Source of the DNA: Atrichornis clamosus
Lineage: Eukaryota; Chordata; Aves; Passeriformes; Menuridae
Assembly: GCA_013400975.1 (NCBI GenBank)
Contig: WBMZ01011916.1
Coordinates: 1-64,000, forward strand
Length of the DNA stretch: 64,000 nt
Direction: 5' to 3'
Shown: positions 11,785 through 22,061 of the stretch, in pieces
Layout of the letters: each line of letters opens with the position of its first letter
Numbering within the stretch: the stretch's first letter is position 1
The notes under the pieces: model-generated
What the model saw: the letters and a program-made list of their open reading frames with translations, nothing else
The model's database searches: none
Told to the model about the DNA's origin: nothing
Translations under genes and position numbers: made by a program

Positions 11785-14669
11785 GGTCAGAGGGTTCATC
11801 ACATCTCAAACATCTTTATTGTGATACAGTAGCCCAGAGGGATGTAGTTGCTCAGCAACTATAACATTCCATGTGCAAGACTAAGTTTGAACTTGTGGAA
11901 TTCATAAACATTCTAGCCTGGGGGTGGGGAAGAAAAAAGCAAACACCACCTAATGCCAAGTCAGATAATTCTGTCATTTTCTCTTTGTTGGATTTACCGA
12001 TGGCCCTGGAAATCATTATAATTCTATTGCTTGAGAAAGATTTCAGTTACGTGTGATCTAATGAAATGCTATCCTTCTCATGAGTCATATGACTTTGACA
12101 TCCTGTCTCCTGGTAAATTTCTTGATGTGTTATCAAGAATGGGGTTTTGTTCAGCCAGGACATTTTGTTTACAAGATTAAAACTAATGCAATCTGGAAAT
12201 GATAGAGGAGAAGTTACTAGACATAACCCCCCTCCTGAGCCCTCCCACCAACTAATATAAAACAAAAAAGGAAAGAAGAAAACAAAAGTAACATTGAATA
12301 AATAAATAAATAAATAAAAGTCATGTGATAGACCATTCTATAAAAGTTCTGTTTTGTTAATGATTTATAAGCAGATATGACAGTAATTATATCTATTTAA
12401 AAACTTTCAGATTTTTTTTCAAATCTAGAACTTTTAAAATTAATATGAATAATATTTCTGCGAATTTGTAGACTATATTAACAAATATGCAGTTAAAATA
12501 CTGTAAATGTCAAAAGCCTGTACATGATGCTACTGCTCTGAATGTTTATGCTTCACAATAAAAGCTGAAAAAGCATATTTCAATCAGATTGTGTAGATCT
12601 TAGAGATGAGATTGAGTTAGAAAGGTTACCTCTTCCCACAACCTTTAACATCTTTTCTCAGGACAATTGAAGACAGTTTGAGCTGAGATAGGCAAGTATT
12701 TAGCATAAATTTAAATTCCCATTTTAGATCTGTTGAGTTCTTTAGGGCATTTGCAAACAGTACATCTGAAAACCAAAGGACACACAGGGAGAACCCTCAG
12801 TAAATTAGGCTCACTATTGAAAGAGGCTGTGCTTGAAATGTTGCTATTTCACAAAATAGCCCACTTTGCATCTGCCACAGTACCAAATGTGAATACTTTA
12901 GATTTTCAACTCAAGATATGAAAGCTTTAAATCTTTAAACTAAGGATAGTTAAAAATAGATTTCAATCATGAAGTCTAAACATTCATTGACCAAAACATA
13001 AAAGAAATTGACATTATAATTCACTATCAGATATAACTAACAGATCTGTTCAACCACTTCAGGTAGAATGTAATGCACTCAAGATAAAGTCCACCTTCTC
13101 TAACATACAGTTGATATCCTTTCCCTTTTCTTTTTGCATACAATTACCTACTTTTTTGTGTGATTAGTGGAGTTCAATGTTAGATGATAATGTACTAGCA
13201 AATTTTGCTTACTATGACCTCCAGTGTGCCTTTAAAAAGTAACATAAAACAGTGACTCTAAAGTGTGAAATAATGGCTCTCTCTATTCTGAGTGTGGGCA
13301 TGCGTGCATGTTGAGAAAATAATTATATACGCCAAATTTGTTTTCAATTTAATTTTTCTTTATTTTGGTGAAATTTTAGTGGTCTGTGCATAGTGGAATA
13401 TCAGCTGATTTTTTCTTCCTCACGGGAATGTTATCTTTCTTGTTGCAAAGCATATTTGTCCAGTTTTAACAAACATTTGTTTAACAAACAAGAATATTCT
13501 GATCAGCCCATTGTGTTTGATTTGACACTGTTGACCAATTACATGCTACCAGGTCATTTTGCCACATGCTTCTGTAAATGCTTTGCAAGTTAATTATCTT
13601 AATGACCATGTATCAGCTGGAAAGCAAACAGTATTGGAAAATTGACTGACATTTCAGAAGTAGCTTCTATAATTTGCTTGTCCATTCTGAAGTGCTGAGA
13701 TTTTTATAAAAAGTATTTTGAAACATCTCACAACTTTTCCTGTCACAAATACTAGTCATGGAGCTCTCTGTGCATAGCAGAGCCAGTTGCCTTAGTAACA
13801 GCATCTCCTCACTTCCCTAACAGAAGTGCCAAGTATCTGTGCTTGAGGCACTGAGGTCTCTCTGCAGTTTCTGTTAAGTCATAGATTTCCCAGGGAAGAA
13901 TGTCAGCTTATTTAACCAGTCTCGGGAAGAATTATATACAGAGAAATTTGACTGAGGTCTCATTTCACTTCCCCTCCTGTTGAATATGCTCCTTCTTGAA
14001 GAAAGACTGATTAGCTCAATTGTCATCTACTATGCAGTACCAACATTTTTAGAGATATGCAAGTGATCAAACAGCCATATAGAAGTGAAACTTTTTACTA
14101 GATCTGTGAATTGTATGGTATGCTTAAAAAGGAGAAAAAAAAAAAGCATTGAATACACTGTGGGCTATAAAGATGCAAATGAAAGAATGCTCAAGTGTTC
14201 TTGAAGCCTGCAAGGGACGTTAAGAAACTTTATATTATTATGCACACAAAAATAGATTTTCAGTTTTAATTAGTGATTTTCTGGCTTGCTAGCATCACTA
14301 GGAAGCATATTTCAGTGATCTATGTCACCCCAAGGCAAGAGTCATTTTAAACAGCAGGGGCAATCCCCGAAGTAAAGCTAATCAATTGGAAACCAGCCAC
14401 TCTTGTCTTTAAAATTACTTTATAAGGATAATTAAGACAAATTTCTGGCTCTAAACCATTATCTGGAGTTTTTTTGGGGTTTGGATTCCTTGTTTTCTTT
14501 TTTTCTCTTGTTCACTGCTTATTATTTTCTCGAACACAAAAATATTGATGAATACAGCATACAAAACATAAATGAATTTCATTAAAAGGTACTTGATAGC
14601 ACTGAAGTATTAAGAGTAAAATGTAAACCAAATCAGAAACAAAAAGCCAAAAACTAACCAAGTATAACA
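11785..14669. other. AT-rich unique sequence, no gene seen
   Basis: No gene, LTR or CR1 was recognised. An (AATA)n run of about 23 bp sits at 12297-12319. ORFs of 60-72 codons are isolated and without motifs. Confidence 0.6.
12297..12319 (+). repeat. (AATA)n microsatellite
   Basis: Nearly six perfect tetranucleotide units lie in AT-rich surroundings. Confidence 0.85.
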
Positions 14670-15365
14670 GGACATCTCCCCTGCTGCAGAAAGCTTACTT
14701 GTTGCTTGTTAGTTGGTCCAAGGCACCCACCCTCACAAACACTTTATAGTTGGTGAAAATAACTCACTCAAGACCACCTGGCTCCTGATGAACTATTCAG
14801 CCCCACAAATGGAACACTCTCAGCTAACAATAACAGCTTGCCTTGAAAGCAAGATTGAAAGAGATAAGCCGGAATTTGTGACTGATAAGCATCTTACTTT
14901 ACAAATTATAAAAGTTTCACTAAACTCTCACAAAGCAGAAATTTCTGCACAAATGGAAATGTGTAGAACTTCTCCCCGAAACTGAGACTTTGATTTTGTG
15001 CTTACTCACATGGGTGTTGAGGGCAAGGGTTCCTGTGTACACCACTATCAATTCGTGGTAAGTTACGTTGAAATCCTAAGATATACTATTCCTTTGCTAG
15101 CTGTAACTTAGGTACCTTTTATAGTGTGCACTGTTTTATGTAACCTACTAGCAGTTATTTGTTTAACCTGTGTCAGTTCAAGGTCTTTTGTCTGTTTATC
15201 TTGTGGTTATTCAATAAATAATTCATCTTGTAATAGACCTGATTGACCATTCTTAAGATCTTGTGAGTGGGAGCGATTTTGGGGTGCAGGCCACCTCAAT
15301 AGACCTGCTGCCAAAAATCTGTGTCAAAGCAGAGCCTGTCTAAAGGTCTCATTCCATTCATAACA
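14670..15365 (+). mobile_element. Probable LTR, decayed, left boundary uncertain
   Basis: The right part has LTR architecture: a TATA-like TTTTATAGTG near 15117, AATAAA at 15213-15218, a short GC-richer U5-like segment, and a terminus CATTCATAACA ending at 15365. ATAACA is found at both 14664-14669 and 15360-15365. If that were a target duplication the insert would be 14670-15359, but its ends would not be TG...CA. No upstream TG with a flank matching CCCAG (the five bases after 15365) was found. The 90-codon ORF at 14713-14985 has no recognised motif. It could be an ERVL-like LTR or another old repeat. Confidence 0.4.
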
Positions 15366-15520
15366 CCCAGCCAAACCAAACCAACTGGTAGTTACTTACA
15401 AGGTTTTCTGTCAGAAGCCAGTGATTAAATGCTTATTTCATTTAGCTTCCTCAGCCTATGTAGAAGTATGAAGGTATTACAGACACAAAAAAACCCCCTG
15501 AAAACAAATTCAAATTTGAA

Positions 15521-15526
15521 GAAAAC
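15521..15526 (+). repeat. Target-site duplication, left (GAAAAC)
   Basis: It is identical to 16282-16287 and abuts the TG start of the LTR. Confidence 0.9.
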
Positions 15527-16281
15527 TGTGGCGGTGTTTAATGTGGACACCTCCACCTCTGAGAAGGAGAAAGGCCCGAAGGGGCTTAGGACTTTCTGGT
15601 GGGGTAAAGTCAGGGATTGAGGCTCCTGATAAGGTCGGCCCCATAATGGTTTTGTCTCCTTCTCTGTTTAAAGAAAAGGTTCCTCCATGTTATTGTACCC
15701 TTCCCCCTGCTTATCAATCCCCAGTGTCGGTTATGCTAATTACCCTTCCCTGGTGCTGGAAAGTCCCCGGGAAAGTCCCTACTTCCTCCCGTCCCCTCCT
15801 GGAAAGTCTCTTTCTCCCTCGACGCCCCATTGGTCCCAGTTTCCCTGCTCCTCCCCTCTCTTTCCCTCATTGGGCTTCCCCAGATCACCCCACTTTCCCT
15901 CCGCCCAAGGACCCTCAGATTATTGGACCCTTAAGTTTTCCCTGCCCTGATTCCTCCTGGGTTAAAATGTGTTGTGCCATTGTACCTGGCTCTCTGTGCC
16001 AAGAATCCATCGAGAGTTGGTCTGCCAATAAACCATCTCAGTACTCCTGCCGGAGAACCCCTCCCAACCTCTTTACTTCCACCTATTTTTTACTGCCGGT
16101 CGGTGTGTGGGTTTGCGGGTGCCTGCTCCCAACCCGCAGGGAGTGTGAGACCCCACGGAGGGGTCACTGAACCCCCTGAGAGCGACTCCTCCAGGGACGC
16201 TTCTCAGAAGGCCGCTAGGCGCCTTGCGCTTGTTCCCTTGCTCCTATCCGGCCCAGTGACCGCAAGGTGCTGACGGCAGCA
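15527..16281 (+). mobile_element. Solo LTR, class II (ERVK-like) ERV, well preserved
   Basis: This 755-bp element starts TGTGGCGG and ends GGCAGCA, with a perfect 6-bp duplication GAAAAC on both sides. U3 is pyrimidine-rich and carries three ATTGG boxes at 15829-15833, 15869-15873 and 15922-15926. A TTAAAAT stretch near 15962 could be the TATA element. AATAAA lies at 16027-16032, followed by a 249-bp R/U5 rich in CpG. CpG retention in an AT-rich neighbourhood and the perfect duplication suggest a comparatively recent insertion. No internal viral sequence is present. The 209-, 99- and 87-codon ORFs within it are low-complexity Pro/Ser/Leu reading of U3 and U5, not genes. In general design it resembles the antisense LTR at 10890-11502, but I cannot show they are one family. 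Confidence 0.92.
16027..16032 (+). promoter_or_regulatory. LTR polyadenylation signal AATAAA
   Basis: It lies 501 bp into the solo LTR, where the R region is expected, and could polyadenylate read-through transcripts on the plus strand. Confidence 0.6.
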
Positions 16282-16287
16282 GAAAAC
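16282..16287 (+). repeat. Target-site duplication, right (GAAAAC)
   Basis: It is the perfect partner of 15521-15526. Confidence 0.9.
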
Positions 16288-19200
16288 CTTTCCTTTTTTT
16301 TTAAAATTAACTCCCCTCAGAAAGGCCCTAAATATTTTTAACCATTTATATTACTAGAAAGCAAAACATTTTGAAATAAAAAATATTTGAGCATACATCA
16401 AACTGAATTTTCTTCGTCAGTGGTCTGTTATATACTCCTTCAGTAAAATTATTTGAACTAATATTGAATTAATAGTAAATCAGAATGGAATCTGATACAA
16501 CAACTTAGAAAGGAAAGGGGAAAAAAGTATGCAATTTGAAGCCCAATGCTGATAACACTTCAGTATTTATTGGAAAAGTCAGGGAATTTACTTGCTTTTT
16601 TAGGTAATCTGAAAGCCATGGCAGTTGAAAGAAATTCTAACACCTTACTTGAATAAACACCTTATAATAGCCTATGTTTAGAGCAGGTATCCTAAAGGTA
16701 TTTGGTAAATTTTTTAATCCAATGTTCATTGCAAAATTCTGTCTGAAAAATGTTTGAATTCAAAATAGGGTTTTTCAAAAATGAGTAGAAAATGGAGTTT
16801 TGTAAGAGGCCTTAGCATACCTGCCTAAATTAAATTTCTTTTAAACCAATAGGATAAGCAATATTAGAGAGGTTTGAGCAAAAAAATAACCAACACTTTA
16901 AGGAGACCTCATAAGCCTATGAAAACTATTCATTCCACTGTCAGACTTTATACCATAGTTTCCAGCAACAGAAATTTCTTCATGGACAGGGAAAAAGGGA
17001 ATAAACAACTCACAGTCTTTTTGGATCTTCCTAGTGTATCTCTCAGTATGAGGTGGATATAATGAGAGGAACAACATGGGAAACTTGTGATGCTTTTATA
17101 TCAGTATGCTTCCAGTGAAGTCTGCAACTATTAGAACTTCAAAAGATTCTTAATTCAGGTTTTGATCTGGATTACCCTTAAATGTAGGGTAACTGTCCCA
17201 GAAGAAAGTTTGTATATTTTCTTGATAGAGGAATCAATCAGTCCATCCTGTAAACCTAAGTGGGTTACCAAAATATCCAAATAGCACCAGCAACAAACAA
17301 TTTATTTTTTTTAATAAAATGTAGAGAATATTGTTAGATATTTGACAGAGGAGAAGAACTGTCTTTATGCCTAGATAGTTCTCATGCAGAGTTCTTATTT
17401 GCCGTTCAGCTATTACCTATTCTAGAGAGGCTGGTATATGCATGCAATTAAAAACATTTCTGTAAAAGAAACTGTATTTTCTGAATGTCATTTCAAAGTG
17501 ACTGACATTTTGCACAATGAACCTGTGGGCTGATTCGTGGTGATTTCTGACTTCTCACTTGAGTCTAGACATTTCAAATCAAGAAATTCTAGCCTCCAAA
17601 TTTTAGTTAATCTTCTGCATCTCATACTCTGATAGTACAGCACAGACTGACATGCTAACATAATTCTTGAGTTAGGAATACTGAATTGATGAAAATTTCT
17701 GACTACTGAAGTATATCAGAAATAATCAACAGGATTTAATCAGCAAAAGTATTGCATTCAGAAATTATCAACTTCATGATACCATTCTGACAACTCGCTT
17801 TTAATATGTTTTATACATACACATACATCACTATGAATTATTCACCAAAGTACTGTCAACACTGGAAGGAAAATAGAATAATAAAATAAAAGAATTAATA
17901 TGAAAAATTCAAGACCAATTCAAGCCTATGGAAATGTAAAATCATCTCATTTACTTACTTTTGGTATAGGCAAATATATTGCCATTTTCTTAGAAAATTC
18001 TGATATATTTTATTCAAAGATAAATTGTTACAAAAATGAAAATTCTAGCAGAGTGGGAAAGTTTTATCTTTGACATCATTACAGAGCCCTACATTATTTG
18101 TATATTTAATCTCAAAGAACAGCTTTTTGGCACATATTTTCCAGCACACAGTAAAATGAGGGGTCTCTCAAGATGTTGTGCAAAATGGATTAACAATTGT
18201 AGAACTTCTGTTACAATATTTATAAACAAATGTTAAGTTGGGGAGAGAATAAGCTATGCACCAGGATGAGAAGGCATGCATTATTAAGCAGGAGCATACA
18301 GAGGCAGAATATATTAACATACTGTCCAACTTTCATGAGACTTACTCTACTAATAGTTCTATATTCAGTATAACAGTATTTCAGCAGGTGGCTATCCTAG
18401 AAAAGGGTGAATGTTTACTGCAAAAATACTTTAAGGAAAAATAAATAAAAGACAAGCTTTCTACAAAATCCTACGACTAAGAGATTATAGCATTTTTTGC
18501 CCCAAAAAAGTATAAAGATCTATTACAGGTTGGATTATATTAACTAGTTTGAATTAAACACAAAAGAGCTAATGCATGCTACATTTTACAGAAAGGACCA
18601 TCATGCTTCTCCTATCAGGCTAATTTCATTTCCTTTGGTGACCAACACCAAACAATTTAGAGCTTAAAATAATTAGGCAGGGACCATCTATACATCTTCT
18701 TTTTTTTTCAGCTTTATAGCTAACTCCTATGGAGTTATTAATGTGTTGCATTTATGGAAGCCATGCTGAAATGTCTGATCAATAATTAAAGACATAATTT
18801 CAAGAGCCGTATATGCACTCTTCAAATACAGTTTTCACTAAATTAAGAAATTTTCCAGCTACTGAGTGACAGTAGGATACTACAAATAATTTACTTATAA
18901 AATTCACTTCTGCTTCTTTTAATCAATATAAATTTGTAGAATAAGAAAAGATGTTGATTTTATTTACTCACTCCATTAGCTTTTCTTTCACAAACAATAT
19001 TCTTTCCCAGCAAATATCCCTTTAACAGGGAATATCCCTTTAAATATTCATTTAAAGTCTAAAGGAAATTCTCTGTATTCTATTATTCCATTACACATCA
19101 TGAAAACTTTCATCCTAGCTTTTATATGTCTTGTCATAAATGGAAAAAAAACTTCTTTCAAGCCACTTACAGAACTTTTCTTGAGTTACAGACTTATTTA

Positions 19201-19398
19201 CAGGTCAACAGATATAAACCACTGTAAAGAGAAAGATGAAGGAAATATTTCTGCTAGCTACTTACCATAATAAGTGTTGGGCTACCAGGCCTCAAACTGT
19301 GCAAAACATCTTTTTCTTTGAAGGTCAAATTACTAAATGATGCTACTGTCTCAATCTGAAGTGTAACAAGCAATACTAGATAGAAGTTCTAAATGATG
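16288..19398. other. AT-rich unique sequence, no gene seen
   Basis: I see no repeat ends, CR1 tail or gene. ORFs near 16874, 18036 and 18256 are 62-66 codons with no motifs. Confidence 0.6.
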
Positions 19399-20495
19399 CC
19401 ATTTGTATTGGATTTACACAACCTGATTTTTGGTAGCAGAGCGGGGTCTGCGTGGGTGGCTTCTGTAAGAAGCTGCCAGAAGCTTCCACCAAGTCCAGCA
19501 GAGCCAATCCCTGGCTGGCTGCAAAGATGGATGTGCAGCTGGCCAAGGCTGGGCCAATTAGAGGGAGAGGTAACACCTCTGTGAAAAGAGATTTAAGAAG
19601 AATATCAAAATAATACTTGTGGTACAGTTTTCATTTTAGCCAGAGCAGAGTGGGGTGAGAACAGGTGAGAGGAACAACCCTGCAGACACCAAAGTCACTG
19701 AAGCAGGAGAGGGAGGAGGTGCTCCAAGCGCCAGAGCCGAGATTCCCCTGCAGGCCGTGGTGCAGGCCATGGTGAGGCAGCTGTGCCCTGCAGCCCATGG
19801 AGGGCACGGGGGTGCAGAGATCCACCTGCAGCCTGTGGAGGAGCCCACGCTGGAGCAGGTGGGTACCTGGAAGGAGGCTGTGATCCTATGGGAGAGGGAC
19901 CCTGTTCCCAGGCTGGAGCAGCCTGTCCTTGGAGGACTGCACCCCGTGGAGCAGTGACCCACACCGCAGCAGTTTGAGGGGGGCTGCTGCTGCCCGTGGG
20001 TTGGACTCACGTTGCAGCAGGTCCCAGGGAGCTGCTGCTCGTGAGATGGACTCACGTTGGTGAAGTTCCTGGAGAACTGTCTCCCATGGGATTGACCCTA
20101 CGGTGCAGCAGAGGAAAACGACTCCTCTCCCTGAGCAGCAGGAGAAGCCACGAGTGATGGACTGACCAAAACCCCCATTCCCTGTCCCCCTGCGCCATTG
20201 GGGTAGGAGGCAGAGCTGGGAGGAGGGAGTGGCTGGGGGAGGTGTTTTCTAAGGGCTTATTTTACTTCTCATTATCCTGCTCTGAGTCTGTTAGTGTAAT
20301 AAATTCACTTTCATATTTTTAAGCTTGAGCCTGTTTTGCCTGTACTGGTACTTGATGAGTGAACTCTCTTGGTCCTTATCTCATCTCATGAACCCTTTGT
20401 TAAATTTTCTCCACTTTGTCCAGTTGCAGAGGGAGTGAGCGAGCGGCTTTCGTTGGGTGCCTAACATCCAGCCAGGGTCAACCCAGAACACCACT
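19399..20495 (+). mobile_element. ERVL-like solo LTR with 5-bp target duplication
   Basis: The LTR proper is 19404-20490, starting TGTATTGG and ending CAGAACA. Flanks are CCATT (19399-19403) and CCACT (20491-20495), a 5-bp duplication with one transition, typical of class III ERVs. The last ~30 bases resemble a terminus widespread in bird LTRs (CATCCAGCCAGGGTCAACCC). The 5' part has a TATA-like ATTTAAGAAG near 19589. The middle is a GC-rich block of degenerate repeated motifs (CTGGAGCAG, CCCGTGG and TGGACTCACGTTG recur). AATAAA is at 20298-20303. A relative lies antisense at 44682-45698. No internal proviral sequence is present. The ORFs of 60-139 codons on both strands at 19631-20055 come from the GC-rich repeated block. 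Confidence 0.9.
20298..20303 (+). promoter_or_regulatory. LTR polyadenylation signal AATAAA
   Basis: It lies about 190 bp before the LTR end, at the same relative place as the minus-strand signal in the related copy (plus-strand 44784-44789). Confidence 0.6.
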
Positions 20496-21874
20496 AAAGA
20501 TACTTGCATCTGTTTTGTCCTAAAATGCACAAGCCTCTTTTGTATTGGAGAAGGACTTATGGGAAAATAAAATCAGAGGTTAAGTACAAGAAAGACTGTA
20601 GTCTCAGTTCTTCATTATTTACATCATGTAGTTCCAAGTACTCCAGCAGAACAATCTCAGCTTTCCACAACAGCAAAAGAAAAAATTAAATATTTATGAG
20701 GCTAATTAGAACATGAGTTATAGGGCATAAGTCATCACTACGAGTTAGAGTCAAGAAGCAACATCTCCTCTGGGAAGTCTCTTTAAATGTATCACATTCC
20801 TCATCATGGACTATTACATTGTCTTCAAATCAGGACTTCAAGCTATATTGTGTTTACTAAACATCTCAAATGTTAGGTCGTCATATTCTTATGCAGTTGA
20901 TGTAGGACTTTATTTCATTTATATACTATTTTTAAATATTACTATTAACCCCTACCCAAAACAACAAAAACCCCAATATATTTCTCTTCAGAATTTTATT
21001 TGAAACTTGCTTCATCACACCCAGTTGTGTCTTTTCCCATGATTATCCTGTCATATATAAACAAATTGCTAATTAAAAGCAACAAAAAGTCAATTCCCTG
21101 CAGTAAAAGGTTTTATAGGGCAAGTTCTTTTTATCTGATATTTTTGTTATTGAAAAAAAGAGGGAGAAAATGTTGCTAAATGCATGTAAATATGCATAAA
21201 GGTGTTCAGTTTGTTAACTCTCCTTGAAACCATTGAAAGACATTTCTTAAATCTGCTAAAAAGTATAATAAATTCTGCTAATTAAGAAAAAAAAAAAAAG
21301 CCTCCTACAGCAGACCATAGAAATCCTACAGGAATATTAATGGAAACCAGATATAGCAAAGAAGGTAGGAGAAAAATCCCAAAACAAAACAAAACCAAAC
21401 CCAAATCCTCTTAGTTTCTTAGTTTACTGAAAGGGTATCAGTGTGCACATTAGAATATATTTTGTACTTATAACACAATTTTAAAAAGAGTAAGAAACAA
21501 TTCACAGTTGCAATATTTAGGGAGCATAACAATGCCTGAGGTTTTTATGCAGTTTTTAATAGTGTTTGGTCAGCCATTGTTCAAGAAATTATGTTATATG
21601 TTAAAACCCATGCATACAATTTTTAACTTTTTTTTGTGATGATTTCAAGCATTTCTCAAAGTAAATTAAACCAGAAATCAAAAGGCAACTCCAACACTAG
21701 CCATCTTTCAGGTACACATCACTGCAGACTTGATACTCAATTGATAGCAAAAAAATTCTTGTTTCAAGACTTTCTCCGAGGTCCTCCATAATTATAGGTG
21801 GAATTTGGACCACATCATGGGAAAATCACAGTCTGAGGAAGAAATAGATTACTGTCAGGGAAGCTATCATTTAC
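20496..21874. other. AT-rich unique sequence, no gene seen
   Basis: It contains poly-A stretches near 21287-21299 and an A-rich run near 21370-21410. No recognised element was found. Confidence 0.55.
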
Positions 21875-22061
21875 AATGAGGCACTGGAACAGGTTGCCCA
21901 GAGAAGCTGTGGATGTTCCATCCCTGGAAGTGTTCAAGACTAGGTTGGATTGGGCTCTAAAGTGACCTGGTCTAGTGGAAAATATCCTATCCATGGTCAG
22001 GGGATTGAACTAGGTATGTTTAAGGTCCCTTCCAGCCCTAATTCTTCTATAATTCTGTGAA
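21875..22061 (+). mobile_element. CR1 LINE 3'-terminal fragment
   Basis: It begins in the conserved end of ORF2 (CACTGGAACAGGTTGCCCAG, translated HWNRLPREA-like) and runs through the short 3' UTR (AGGTCCCTTCCAGCCC) to an ATTCTGTGA tail. About 187 bp are retained, a strongly 5'-truncated copy. Confidence 0.93.

Noticed and set aside
15541..16273. 209-codon plus-strand ORF and overlapping ORFs
   Set aside because: They coincide with a solo LTR that has clean ends and target duplication; LTRs of this class do not normally encode proteins.
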